Positions 1 through 12,159 of a DNA stretch of 64,000 bases are shown piece after piece; within the stretch, counting starts at the first letter, position 1; every line of letters begins with the position of its first letter. The notes beneath the pieces were generated by a model. That model did not search any database and was not told the origin of the DNA. It saw nothing but the letters and a program-made list of their open reading frames with translations. The DNA comes from Perca fluviatilis (taxonomy: Eukaryota; Chordata; Actinopteri; Perciformes; Percidae), in NCBI RefSeq assembly GCF_010015445.1, contig NC_053123.1, forward strand, positions 11,998,434-12,062,433, in the 5' to 3' direction. The position numbers and the translations under genes were made by a program.

Positions 1-347
1 CGTCTTACAGCAGCAACAACAACAACAGAGAGCAGAAGCCAGCAGGCAAGGTTATTTTACATAAACTTCTGGTGTACTTACAAACTTTAAATCCATCGTT
101 TTATGAGTGCATAACCTATATATACTAGTGTAGACCTTTGGTATCATTTCGGGCATTATTAGTGGGGTAATGTTAAAAGACACTTCGGATCCATTAGCCT
201 CTGCGCTAAGCTATTCAGCGGCTAACGCTACTCTACGCTAACTCTCCCAATGTTAGACCCAGGTGAAAAAAGCTTCTGGGGGGTGTTTGGCTCGAGGTCA
301 TGGTGCAAAGGACCCTAGGGTGAAATTACTCCGAACCATCACTTTAA
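1..347. mobile_element. TTAA-flanked foldback element, right half (cut by window edge)
   Basis: This block matches the complete foldback element at 11389-12159. The same stretches recur there in direct orientation (right arm) and inverted orientation (left arm). The copy ends at TTAA (344-347) after the terminal motif CTCCGAACCATCACT, the terminus seen at both ends of the complete copy. It keeps about 100 bp (the AAGCTTCTGGGG and CTCGAGGTCATGG region) that the complete copy has lost from its right arm. TTAA target sites are typical of piggyBac-like elements, so a non-autonomous piggyBac-type MITE is the best guess. No coding capacity is seen. Confidence 0.75.
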
Positions 348-1506
348 GTTTCTGGATGGGAGGGGCGGGGTCATTTGAACTGTTCTACGCTGAAGCGATG
401 CAAAGGGTCATGGGTGGGAAAGATTTTCTGAACAGTTTCTGTCCTAGTTAAAGTGTGTTTTAATAATGTTTTGAGTGTACATTAATGTTATCTGGGGTTT
501 AGTTTTGTATGGTTGATTTAGTATTCATGTTTATCTACTTTTATTGTTGCACCATGAGCGAGACCCGGGTGGGGACCGATGGGGTCTGGGCAGTGAGAAG
601 TAGACAGGTTGGAATCTAATAGCTGAGTTTCCTGAGTGACATTTTCCTGCGTACTGTTTTCTTTATGTTATCCACAACAAATGTATTGGGTATGTTGTTC
701 TTAAAATTATACTGTCATAAAGGTAAAACAATATTTATAATGATGAATTATTTCTTTAGTAGTGACAAGTAGCCCAATGTTTTATATTTGTTATGATGAT
801 TCTCAACGCTTGTGTAAAGCTATAGTGCGTAGTTTCTGTCTCCCCAATGAGGAATTCTAAGAAATGACAACAACACTGTCGGCGCTTTCACATGATACAA
901 GCATCCATGATCGCGCACCACCCCCACCCCTCCTCCACGCAGTTGCTAGTAGCCAAGGAGGACATGGAGGATTAAAAAAACATGATGGACTCTTCAGAAG
1001 AGGTCATTATCTTCACTCGATTTTCTACGCGTGAAAGTTTCTAAACACAGCCATACTGAGAAATACAGAGAGAGTTGTGTGGAGCTGTTAGTCTTAATTA
1101 GCTTTGTAGCAACTCACTTGGCAATGGCTTGAATGTAACCGACGTTCATTAATGTAAAAAAAGTTACGCACTAAAGTATAACTTATCATGCTTATTTTAG
1201 ACAACATGACTTCAGAAAAAAGTAATTTATGTTTACTAATGATTTTTAGTAATGACTACTAATGTAATCTGGATTTGTCTACTGCATCAACTTACCGCTC
1301 TGTGTTAATACAACTTGACCTGTTAAGTTTCACCTTGTGTAAGAACTTAGACGATTTAAGGCAACGGGTTTCCACGCACATTTCTAGTAAAGTCAACTAA
1401 TTCGGGATAACAGCGTGGGCTGTGGCTCAGAAAATGAGCATATTTCTCACTGTAACTTCAGTCAGTCCTTGAGTCTGGCATTCAAAGTGGGTCACATAGC
1501 TGGAGA

Positions 1507-1532
1507 GGGTGGGGTGGGGTGGGGTGGGGTGG
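1507..1532 (+). repeat. (GGGGT)n tract, potential G-quadruplex
   Basis: Five successive G-runs of three to four bases separated by single T residues. This satisfies the usual four-run G-quadruplex pattern on the + strand. Confidence 0.8.
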
Positions 1533-1740
1533 ATGACACTGCTACACCTCACCCTCCCAGTCTCCCCAGTCTCTGGGGCAAATGAACCAGTTTAGGTCAC
1601 CCTGATGCCAGGATTTACTAATCTCCATGGTGGAGCTGCTGGCATCCCCCATCATCTGAAAAGTGCACTATTTACATGGAGATACTCCAGGTTTCGGAAA
1701 GGTAAATCACCTCTTGTCAAGGGAAACTAAATTAAATTAA

Positions 1741-1771
1741 GTGTGTGTTGGTGTGTGTGTGTGTGTGTGTT

Positions 1772-1860
<89 letters not shown>
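1741..1860. repeat. (GT)n microsatellite
   Basis: About 120 bp of nearly pure GT dinucleotide repeat with two TTGG interruptions near the left end. Confidence 0.95.
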
Positions 1861-1862
<2 letters not shown>

Positions 1863-2563
1863 CCTATATGTGTATCCCTCCTGTGGGGAAAACCTTCACA
1901 TTGACATATTTTATTTTAAACCAGTGCTCTTTTTTATTTTGCTTCCTATTTTCATCCCCTCCTCGTACTGTATGATTCACTGATGTCAGGCCTTGCTGTG
2001 ACGCATCGTGAAATCCTCCTTTTTCAGAAATAACATATTGATTCAAATAGGTTAGGTGTTCTCTGAGTGTGCAAACAATCATTAACCAGGTAATAAGTGA
2101 CCAAGTTCACCAGAAGCACACCGGCGGCTTCCTACAGTCAAAGTGACCTTCATTTCACTGAATCAATCACTTTTCACCTCTGTCTGCCCTCAGCTCACTG
2201 TTTAAAAAAAGAAAAGCCAGCAGTGTTGCTAATGGACATGTTATTTTCATGGTATGCAATTTGCATTTTTGGACCTCACTGGAGAATTTCAGTTACAGTT
2301 TCAAGTAAATATTTTCACAGGCAGGGTGTTTTCTTCCTTGGGAGTGGAAGTCCTGGCCATGTATTTGAAATAAATAAACATAACATACAGCTGGAAGCAT
2401 TTTGGGCTTTTCCAGGGCACTGTTAAAGACCTGCGCTTGTGGCAGGAAAAGTGTTGTGTTGTTTCACATTCGTGACAGTAGCACTGAGGGATTTAGAGAG
2501 CGAGCAGCTACTACTGACAGAGATGATATAGAGACTGGACGTACCAGAGCTGCTGGTGTGTCG

Positions 2564-2677
<114 letters not shown>

Positions 2678-4236
2678 GTATATGAAATCACAGACGAAGC
2701 TCTGTCTGGCCTGGCAGCATCAAGGCCAGTGGGAGTGGGTGACCGAGTGAGCCTGGTGATCAAAAGAAAAAGAAGGGGGCTTGTTTGGGGCGTAATGAGT
2801 TCCAACCCAGTGACCCACCTATATGTTTTCATACAGAGCTTTTTTTGTTCATGTCACACCCTCACACGCAGACATCAAACACTTCCTTCCCTCCTCCACC
2901 ACTCCACCCTCGTCTCTCTTTACCTGAATTCATCTCCTACATGTCTGGTTTATTTTGTTAGCGTTAACTACCGTTTGCCCTCCTCTCGTGAGGTGGTTCA
3001 ATGTTCCTGCTCCGCGGGATGCGTTTACTGTAATTACCGGAGCAGGTTTTGACGTAAACAAGCCAGAATTTAGGTCAGATTTTCTCAATGTTACGACTGT
3101 GGGTGGGGTTTTCTGACAATGGAGATGCTTTGAAGTGAGATAGGTTTAGCTTTGCACCGCGGGTGTGTGCAGTCCTGCATTGTATTTGTGTTCAGATATT
3201 GTCTTAAATGTGCTTCCCTGATACAACGACAACATCTCAGGTATTCTCCCTGTTAAATTCCTCCACTACAGCTGCTGTGTTGCTTGTGCATTCATGTTAA
3301 CAACAACAATGTTAACAATTTTTTTTTTTTTTTGCATAATTATCATCCAGAGCAGCTGCATACTGCCTCCCCTTGTGTGCATTTTGTTTGGTCTAAGTAA
3401 GAGCAACATAAAGGTCACTCTGTACTTACATCCCTGTTATTACTGTCAAGTTGTGTTATCTTTATGTGTAAATTTAAAACCCAGTGTTTAAACAGATGGA
3501 GAACTGCTGTACACCTGGTCTGTACATTTGGACCTATGTAGAAGGAAATGAATACGTTGCACATTTAGCAAAGCTTGTTTCTTTGCTGTCAACACAGCAT
3601 CTCCCCCTCACAGTCTTGCCTGCTCAGAACTTATTGTAGACATTTCATTTCGAGGCAATATTGACAGGAATGGGTTGTCAATACTGACGAAAACATGTCC
3701 TTCCAAGCGATGTTTTCTTGACCCTGATGGAAAACGCCATGAGTTTGAGGAAAGTTGTAAAGAATCCTTTGTAAGGAGGAGACAGGAAAAGCAAACCACA
3801 GTGCTGAGCGAATTTGACTAAATTTATGCCAGGCAACATAAACACGTGACACTGGTTGTAAACCTTTATATACAGTACATATAAGTCTTTATTCGTCAAA
3901 AACTTGGTGGACAAACAAATGTTGAAAACATAGATCAAAGAATTTTAAAAGCTCATAAACAAAATCATAACACCATTATGATAATCACTAGTCAGATTTT
4001 TAAATCATTTGCATTTCTAGTTATTTATGTATTTTAAACTTTGCTTCCATCTAAAGTTGTGAACACCTATATATCCATACCTTTTTAATCCTTTAGTTTT
4101 CTGAATTAAACTGAAATTCTCCGTCATCTATCAGATGAACATATTTCATAGATAGATAGTTTTAAAGCAAGTGTTTTCATTGATGTTTGATTGCAGAAAT
4201 GGTCACATTATAGAATGACAAACAGGTGGTATTTTT

Positions 4237-4423
4237 TTTTGGGGGGGGGTGGCATTTTTAGGCCTTTATTTCCACAGGACAGATGAAGACATGAGAGGGG
4301 AGAGAGAGGGGGAATGACATGCAGCAAAGGGCCTCAGGACGGAGTCGAAGCTGCGGCCACCGCGTCGAGGAGGAAACCTCTATATATGTGCGCCTGCTCT
4401 ACCAACTGAGCTAACCCAGCCAC
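4237..4423 (-). mobile_element. tRNA-derived SINE
   Basis: Read on the minus strand, the element starts with a tRNA-like head. An A-box-like TTAGCTCAGTTGGTAGAGC is followed about 50 nt later by a B-box-like CTTCGACTCC, then a non-tRNA body and a C/A-rich tail. Flanking direct repeats of about 15 bp (4222-4236 and 4424-4438; ACAGGTG then G/A then TATTTTT) look like a target-site duplication with one mismatch. This supports retroposition by a LINE partner. It is not a functional tRNA gene because the cloverleaf does not continue past the B box. Confidence 0.82.
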
Positions 4424-4462
4424 ACAGGTGATATTTTTGAGTAAGGACTTAATTGAGATATG

Positions 4463-4499
4463 AACAGACACACATGCACACACACACACGCGCACACAT

Positions 4500-4575
<76 letters not shown>
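4463..4575. repeat. (CA)n microsatellite
   Basis: The left end is imperfect (CACATG, CGCGCACA), followed by about 37 pure CA units. It lies directly beside the SINE's duplicated target site. Confidence 0.95.
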
Positions 4576-4577
<2 letters not shown>

Positions 4578-4844
4578 ACCCCGGGGATGGGAAAGAGAGA
4601 AGCTTGAAATCCTATTAATGGTGACTTTGAACACACAAGGACATTTGATCTGCAGCCAGGACCTCTGTTCACTTCCTCACAACTCCTCAACTGTCTCTCT
4701 CTCACACATGAAGAGATTTCAGATTTTCATTTCATATGTAATAACTCATCAGTACAAATGTCCAGTCAGTCACTGTATTTGAGACCACCAAAGGAATCCT
4801 CCACTTTGTACGAATAGCAGTGTAACGCACTTCACCATCCACAC

Positions 4845-5433
4845 TTAAAGGACAAATCCGGCGCAAAATGAACCTAGGGGTTAATTACATATGTGCACCG
4901 AGTCGACCGTTCTCTGGGATCTGTTTTCATGCTAATCAAATGTGACCAGTTTCATCGCAAACTACTAATTAGCTTATAACGCTAGTTGTCGGGGCACGGG
5001 TAAAGTAAAAAGAAATCGCTATTTCAATACCACAAACAAGGCTCAGAATAGCACCACCCTTCCACGGTAGTATAATAGGGTCCCTAAACTGAAGCATTGA
5101 GAACTTTGAAGTGTACAGACAGTTTATTAAAAAGATAGTTTAGAAAGACAGTACCGTTCATGTATACGGGCAGGCGCCATCTTGGGAAAGCAGTCACGAC
5201 CAGTCGAACCACGAACGCCGTGCAACCAGTAACATAGCTCAAGCACGGCGTTCGACTGGTCGTGACTGCTACTTTACCCTCTGCCCCGACGACAAGTGTT
5301 ATAAGCTAATTAGCGGTTTGCGATGAAACTGGTCACATTCGATTAGCACAAAAACAGATCCCAGAGAACGGTCGACTCGGTGCACATATGTAATTAAGCC
5401 CTAGGTTCATTTTGCGCCGGATTTGTCCTTTAA
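4845..5433. mobile_element. TTAA-flanked palindromic MITE
   Basis: The ends are perfect inverted copies. TTAA then AGGACAAATCCGGCGC on the left is mirrored by GCGCCGGATTTGTCCT then TTAA on the right. The inverted match extends inward with small differences over most of each arm: GGTCGACTC, CGATGAAACTGGTCACA and GTCGGGGCA recur as reverse complements. The middle carries a second palindrome around 5190-5270 (GTCACGACCAGTCG against CGACTGGTCGTGAC). There is no ORF. It is probably a foldback, non-autonomous piggyBac-like element. Confidence 0.85.
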
Positions 5434-5525
5434 TTATGAGTCAGCTGTATAGACTATTCGACCGACTCTTCTTCTCTCCGCTGGTGGACTTTGTGTGTCC
5501 CTTCCCAAGCAAACCCTTTGATGCA

Positions 5526-5538
5526 GTTGCTAGGCAAC
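5526..5538. promoter_or_regulatory. X-box-like palindrome (possible RFX site)
   Basis: GTTGCTAGGCAAC is a 13-bp near-palindrome close to the RFX consensus of two GTTGCC-type half sites. It sits just before a CT microsatellite, about 3.8 kb upstream of serp2. A function is only inferred. Confidence 0.3.
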
Positions 5539-5542
5539 ATCT

Positions 5543-5543
<1 letters not shown>

Positions 5544-5589
<46 letters not shown>
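5544..5589. repeat. (CT)n microsatellite
   Basis: About 23 CT units. Confidence 0.95.
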
Positions 5590-5591
<2 letters not shown>

Positions 5592-6747
5592 ATCAGGCCT
5601 CATTTCTCTCTGAGCAGCAAACTAGCTTGTCTTGTTAGATGGAGTGAATGATGTAAGTCAGCTGTAACTGATTCGTCATAAAGCTGAGTCGTTAGCCTGA
5701 GCTTAGAATTCATATTGATCCTGTTTGTTTTCATTTATGACAATAACGTGGCCAGACTTAGCTGACCTTAAAGTGCCCATATTATGAAAAAAACACTTTT
5801 TCTGGTATTTGGGCTGTTCTTTTGTGTCTCTGGTGCTTCCACACACATACAAACTTTGAAAAAAATCCATCCATGCTGTTTTGAGTGAGATACGGTTTCT
5901 GAATGTGTCCTGCCTTCAGTCTCCTGGTGAGCTGTTCAAAATCGGCTCGGACTGTGACGTCACAATCCGAAATGAGCTGGCTAACCGCAACCGTTAGCTC
6001 GTAGCGTTAGCGTTAGCGTTAGCATGCTAACGCTAATGCTAACACTAGCATGGTACCTCGTTCTCAATAGCAAAGCACTGCTACAACACACACAAGTTCA
6101 CCATAATCTACAAAAGAACTACTTACATGTGCGCCCTCATTTAGAAGTCTCCCAGCTAATCCTGCCTTGTAACTGACTGAAGTTGGAGAAACAGCCTGTC
6201 TTTTACTTCTATGGAGCTAGCTAGCTGACATGATCTACATCTGAGCTACTGAGCATGTGCGAGTGCAATCAAAGATAGTACAGAAGAAGAAGAAGAAAAG
6301 AGGTCTCACTCTGTAGCCAAAACAGAAACCAGGTGAAAAGAGGATCTGCAGCAGTGAGAGAGAGCCATAGGCGCGGGAAGTAGGGGTGCTGGGGGTGCGG
6401 CAGCACCCCTTGTTGGCGGCAGCACCCCTTGTTGGCAAACTGCGATCAAGCCCGTATTACCCAATGGGCATTAATCATTATGGTGATAATTATCCAATCA
6501 GAATAAAATAAAAGTTGTTTAATGTAATGATTGGGAGAAGGCCGCATGCACTGTGTAGATTGGCTAAAGATAAAGGTGGGTGGGCATAGAGCAGGTTGTT
6601 TACATCGCACTGAATCAAGATCAGTTTTCTAAGAACGAGTTGAGATTGAAAGAGTGGAATTAATTTGTAACTGATCCCCGGTCAGATTGGGTTGTATCAG
6701 CGAGTGAAAGTGTGGAAAAGGGAGAGAAAGAAGCGGCTGCTATAAAA

Positions 6748-7312
6748 AATGTCCCGCGAATAAATAGCTTTTTAAAAAGAGCTGGGATGACGAAGAGGAG
6801 GATGTCGAGGAGCTAGCCAACGTTAGCTTGGAAGAATCGCTGCCTTCTACCAGCTACAATCTGCCACAGCTAACGGTAGCTAACGTTAACTTCAGCGAAG
6901 TTGTTGTGGAAAAAGACAAAGGTAATGGCCCCTCAGGTACCATCATCTCTGAAGACCCTGCACTACGGGGACCGATTACAGAGACCGTCCGGGAGGAAGT
7001 TATACCCAGAGGGATATCAGCCTTTCAGAATCGGGCGGCTAAATGTCCAGCATCTCGGAGGGGGGACGAGGCTGGCGGCAGAAAGACCCGCTCTCTCACT
7101 AACGAGGCACTGACCCGACACCTTCACCACGGTGAAACGGTACCACGGGAGTGGATTCTATATTCACTGTCCACCGGAGACATTTGTTGCGTTGCCTGTA
7201 AAGTTACCAACACACAGCAGCGCATCTGTAGTAGGGTTTAGCGAGCTGCTGAGGGAGCTGGACTTTGAGGATTTGATCTGCGACTTTGCAAAGAAAAAGA
7301 CAAGAAATTAGA
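6748..7312 (+). pseudogene. hAT transposase remnant, TTF-type zinc-finger (ZMYM1-like)
   Basis: From 6781 the frame reads DEEEDVEELANVSLEES and later GPITETVREEVIPRGISAFQ, RRGDEAGGRKTRSLTNEA and then VPREWILYSLSTG followed by ICCVACKV. I recognise this as the N-terminal part of the fish ZMYM1-like hAT transposase, up to the first cysteines of the TTF-type zinc finger. The presumed start MSRE at 6748 is followed by in-frame stops. Right after the zinc-finger start the sequence jumps to FSELLRELDFEDL plus a lysine-rich end (about 7230-7311), which looks like the C-terminus. The catalytic core is therefore missing, and the element must have been moved by a transposase supplied from elsewhere. 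Confidence 0.75.
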
Positions 7313-7834
7313 ACTTCTAAAGGTAAGAGCTATTATGCTATCTGTAAATTGAGTAGGTTAATATAATCTGTTGTGACCGTGTGACCAGATAATGTACATA
7401 TTTAGTTTAGTTTATTGAAAAGCCATGCATATCAGACGTATTGCATCATAATTTTGTGATGCTGCTATAGGCCTGTGTGAGACTTAGTGGTCAAGTGCAG
7501 TAGCCTATATGTTGGCTTTTGCAGTTTGTGAAGTAGCAGCTGACTAAGTGACTGTTATTTAACAACCTTCACTCAGCTGTGTTGTGTGATGGCATTGTTG
7601 TATCTTCAGTCAATCACGTTTCAGAATTACTATTGTGCTTTCTGCTTGGGTGATTTATAGTGAATACTATATCGCCATAGTCTTGAGCCATACAACGCTT
7701 TGGTATGATTTAATTAATTGTAACACTGTCTTGTGATGTGTGAGTCAGATGGCAGTACTTGGTTTATTGAACTGGAAAGGCATACTTGACGCCTGCTCAG
7801 CTGGACTAGTCATTCATCTTTTTATTATTTTTTA

Positions 7835-7935
7835 TTCGATAGTGACAGTGGATAGACAGGAACGGGGAGAGAGAGAGGGAATGACACGCAGCAAAGGGCC
7901 GCAGGTCGGATTTAAACCGGGCCGCTGCAAAGGAA
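7835..7935 (-). mobile_element. SINE fragment (same family as 4237-4423)
   Basis: The block shared with the SINE at 4237-4423 includes GACAGGA, GGGAATGACA and GCAGCAAAGGGCC. It then reaches the B-box zone but lacks the A-box head, so the copy is 5'-truncated. It lies inside the hAT element. Confidence 0.65.
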
Positions 7936-8240
7936 TCTTTTGACCAGTAGTGATTGGCATGTGATTTAGTGCCTATATATTTCGCTGTGCAGTATATAGC
8001 AGTATGTAGCCTACTTCATGGAGGTGGTGGGGTGGGGAGGCAGAGGTAGAGTTGTTCTGCGCACCCCCCCGCCAGCACCCCGCACCCCCTGCTGGAAATG
8101 ACTTCCCGCGCCTCTGGAGAGAGCTGTGCAGTACAACAAAAATATGGTGTTTTTTGAAAATTAAACCATGTAAACCTATTCTGGTACAACCTTAAAATAC
8201 AATTATGAACCTGAAAATGAGTATAATATGGGCGCTTTAA

Positions 8241-8880
8241 AAAAGATCTTGCCAGCAGGCTGTTATTGCACCCATGTATTAATAGATACAAAGGGTATAA
8301 TTTAAGGTGCCTAGAGGCTGCAGTCTGTTGGAGTGAAAAGGGCCCCTGATTGTGTGTGCATCCTATAGTGTGGAATTACTGCAAATATGGGTTGGAATAA
8401 TTCATTAACTCTAATCACTTTGTGTCATTAACAATATGCACCAGAATGTTCTTTCGGAAGAATATTATTGTAGCCAAAGCTCTAGAGAATAAGTAGGCAG
8501 TAAAAAAGAAAACAACCCATGATGCCAAATACACTCCAGTTTATTAAGTACACCATACCTCAAACCAATGCAGTCTAATACAACAGCCCTGCAATGAAGC
8601 CTAACTTCATGTACTATCACTTTGGAGAATATTTAGATTTCCTGTCTTTGTCTTTTTCTTTTTCACCCCTGTTTTTAGCCTGTATGACAGAAATGTGATA
8701 TGCAATAAATAAATATATAAATAAATACAAGACAGCAATATAGCTTAAAGCCTGAGACAAATATGCACCAGTAAACATTTTCCCAGAGTTCCTCTCTGTC
8801 TGTTGGTTTACTTTGTAAAACATATAATAGTGACAGAATAGACGTATCATACTTTATTCTTTTATTCTTTTCCCGAAAGT
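8241..8880. other. Intergenic DNA, nothing recognised
   Basis: AT-rich sequence between the nested transposons and the serp2 promoter region. No coding exon or structured repeat was recognised. Confidence 0.5.
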
Positions 8881-9413
<533 letters not shown>

Positions 9414-9486
9414 TAACTGACAGCGAGATGCCAGCATGACATTAGCCCAGATAGGTGACGTTCACTCCGGTATGAATACAGCAGCA

Positions 9487-9510
9487 TGATGGTGGTGATG
9501 ATGATGATGG

Positions 9511-9574
<64 letters not shown>
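9487..9574. repeat. (GAT)n microsatellite
   Basis: About 29 GAT/TGA units with a few GGT interruptions on the left. It yields a spurious poly-His frame on the minus strand. Confidence 0.95.
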
Positions 9575-9575
<1 letters not shown>

Positions 9576-9678
9576 CCAGCTGGCCGTTAAGTGTTTCCTG
9601 CTTATCACACATAGCCTCGAGTCTATGTCATACAGGAGTACCTCTTCTCTGGAGGTTTGATTTAACCATTGCCACACA

Positions 9679-9689
<11 letters not shown>

Positions 9690-9771
<82 letters not shown>
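9690..9771. repeat. (CA)n microsatellite followed by (GA)n
   Basis: About 41 CA units followed by a short GA run, in serp2 intron 1. Confidence 0.95.
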
Positions 9772-9773
<2 letters not shown>

Positions 9774-10273
9774 AGAGAGAGAAATAACCAAGTTCAATTT
9801 TACCTCAGAGGTGCCACCTCCTCTTTGATATATTCAGTAGCCTATACATTATGACCCACCAAGCTGAGCTCTTTCATTAAAATGTAATTTATTCACACTG
9901 GATTCACTCTGCGCTTTACCGCCCTCAGCAGTGTATCTGGACTTGTTTGGAGTAGAATAGTGAGAATAAAAGATGAGCAGGGGGTATGATATCGGCTGGA
10001 AAATAGTTGAAACCAGTGCTCCTGCTCGATGTATTGAATAAATGCCAAATTGCAATGTAAAGGCTATAGTAAACAACTGCAAATTGAGTACCTTTTTTGA
10101 TTTTTGTTGAACACAAAAACTTGAGCTCTGAAAAAACTGATGATGGTAATTTGTTTGTAATAGACTAATAGTAACTTGTAATATAACAAGCAATTCATTA
10201 ATCAAGAACAACATTATCACAAGCAGGCTTATGAGCCATAATACAGCATTAGAAGTTTGGATTTATTAGCTGC

Positions 10274-10450
10274 AACTTCGTAGCCTGACAAGCCAGACCC
10301 ACATCAAGATGTTGGGTCTGGGAACTCACCATTGGCAGGGCTCAATCCGAGGGGCGGGATAAACGGCTGTCTTTCAAATTCCCACTGCACGCAAAAGGAT
10401 AGCTCTACAACCAGGCAGAGCAACGAAGAAGGTAGCGAAGCTAGTTGATG
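10274..10450. repeat. Teleost interspersed repeat fragment
   Basis: The block starting TAGCCTGACAAGCCAGACCC, with the internal palindrome CCAGACCCACATC / GATGTTGGGTCTGG, looks like a dispersed teleost repeat I have seen many times. I cannot assign the family or fix its ends. Confidence 0.45.
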
Positions 10451-10885
10451 GATGACCTCTCATCCATGTGGGCTGAAACGTTGACATTGAAAGTTCATTC
10501 TTGACCTTGGAAAGAGCAGTTGACTGTAATAGGTCCATTTAGTAGCTCAACAAAGGAAGGCTGAGGAGGACTGTGTGATACAATCAAAAGCTCCAGAGCA
10601 TCGGATATTTTTTTTCCCATTTATCTCTCTATAGAATATGAGCCATCTTCCTTCTGAATCTGTTATTAAAAATGTTTCCACTTTAAAATCTTTGCAAGAA
10701 ATCAATTGCAAGAATTGTAAAATCTTGCAATTCTTAGTAATATGTGACTAAAAAACACTTTTCCACCCATCCTCTCTGCTATATTTCATCATTAGAAGAA
10801 AGGGAATGTATTTTCTGTAGACAGTATATTTATTTATTTTTTTTTATTGAAGGGTGTTTGTTTATTTAGACATAGCCTACCATAA

Positions 10886-11372
10886 TTAAAGGTCCCATGG
10901 CATGAAAATGTCACTTTATGAGGTTTTTTACCATTAATATGGGTTCCCCCAGCCTTCCTATGGTCCCCCAGTGGCTAGAAATGGTGATAGGTGTAAACCG
11001 AGCCCTGGGTATCCTGCTCTGCCTTTGAGAAAATGAAAGCTCAGATGGGCCGATCTGGAATCTCCTCCTTATGAGGTCATAAGAAGCAAGATTACCTCCC
11101 CTTTCTCTGCTTTGCCCGCCCAGAGAATTTGGCCCACCCATGAGAGAGAGACATCATTGCTTTCAAACAAGCAAAGTGGCAGTTGGTCAAGGCCACACCC
11201 CCTCTCTCCTCCTCAACACACACACACACAGAAATGGCATATCCTAAGGAAAGCTCATTGTGGCACACACACAAAGGCTGAATTTTGGGAAAGAGACTTC
11301 AGATACAGTATTAGGGGACCACTAAGGTCTATATAAAAGCATCCAAAGAGCACCATGTCATGGGACCTTTAA
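10886..11372. mobile_element. TTAA-flanked MITE (AGGTCCCATG family)
   Basis: TTAA then AGGTCCCATGGCATG on the left, and the reverse complement AGGTCCCATGACATG before TTAA on the right. The TTAA duplications are 10886-10889 and 11369-11372. There is no ORF of note. A fragment of the same family lies at 22009-22090. Confidence 0.88.
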
Positions 11373-11388
11373 CTCATAGTGTAAGCAG

Positions 11389-12159
11389 TTAAAGTGATGG
11401 TTCGGAGTAATTCACCCTGGGGTCCTTTTCACCATGACCTCGAGCCAAACACCCCCCAGAAGCTTTTTTCACCTGGGTCGAACATTGGGAGAGTTAGCTA
11501 GAGTAGCGTTATCAGCTGAATAGCTTAGCGCAGGGGCTAATGGACCCACGTTTGTATCTTGTAAGTTACCCCACTAATAATGCCCGAAATGATACCAAAC
11601 GTCTACAAGTAGTACAAATAGGTTATGCTCTCATAAAACGATGGATTGGAAAGTTTGTAAGTACACCAGAAGTTTATGAACACTTGCCTGCTCTCTTCTG
11701 CTCTCTGTTGCTGCTGCTGCTGCTACCTGCAGTTAGACGAGTGCTTAGGGCCGTCTACAAATTACTACACCGAAAAGAGTTACAACAAAAATATTTATTA
11801 ATTCAATGATTAAATAAGGTAATGTCTCCAAACTTACCTCAATTATTACTTGTCTCCTGCTAGTTATACTACAGCACTTACTTAAAAAAAAGAGTTAAAT
11901 TAATAAATATTTTTGTTGCATCTCTTTCGGTGTTGTAATTTGTAGGCGCCGCTATAGCTCTTGACTGTAGCAACAACAACAGCAGAGAGCAGAAGCCAGC
12001 AGGCAAGTGTTATTTACATAAACTTCTGGTGTACTTAAAAACTTTCCAATCCATCGTTTTATGAGAGCATAACCTATTTGTACTACTTGTAGACGTTTGG
12101 TATCATTTCATCATGGTGCAAAGGACCCTAGGGTGAATTACTCCGAACCATCACTTTAA
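11389..12159. mobile_element. TTAA-flanked foldback MITE, complete
   Basis: The ends are TTAA then AGTGATGGTTCGGAG and its reverse complement. The two arms are long inverted copies of each other; GCAGAAGCCAGCAGGCAAG-type sequence and CATAAACTTCTGGTG occur on both, inverted. The right arm has lost about 100 bp between the GGTATCATTTC and ATGGTGC motifs. The element could form a very long hairpin. It is the complete relative of the half copy at 1-347. Confidence 0.87.

Larger units (their letters stand above)
6366..8116 (+). mobile_element. hAT element, internally deleted (1.75 kb)
   Basis: The terminal inverted repeats start CATAGGCGCGGGAAGT (left) and CAGAGGCGCGGGAAGT (right, reverse complement). 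Both are flanked by a perfect 8-bp target-site duplication, GAGAGAGC, at 6358-6365 and 8117-8124. An 8-bp duplication is the hAT hallmark. The interior keeps remains of a TTF-type zinc-finger (ZMYM1-like) transposase gene and a SINE fragment. It sits inside an older TTAA element, so it is the younger insertion. Confidence 0.9.
5768..8240. mobile_element. TTAA-flanked MITE, split by a nested hAT insertion
   Basis: The left end reads TTAA then AGTGCCCATATTATGA. The right end, reverse-complemented, reads TTAA then AGCGCCCATATTATACT. The interior carries a GTTAGC-rich palindrome (6013-6036). The element is interrupted by the hAT copy at 6366-8116; without that insert it is about 720 bp. The terminal sequence and TTAA target suit a piggyBac-like non-autonomous element. 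Confidence 0.78.

Noticed and set aside
4360..4423. tRNA gene
   Set aside because: Only the A-box and B-box regions resemble a tRNA; no cloverleaf continues, and the element has a SINE body and target duplication.
9462..9797. Open frame with poly-His and Cys-Val runs
   Set aside because: Produced by the GAT and CA microsatellites in serp2 intron 1.
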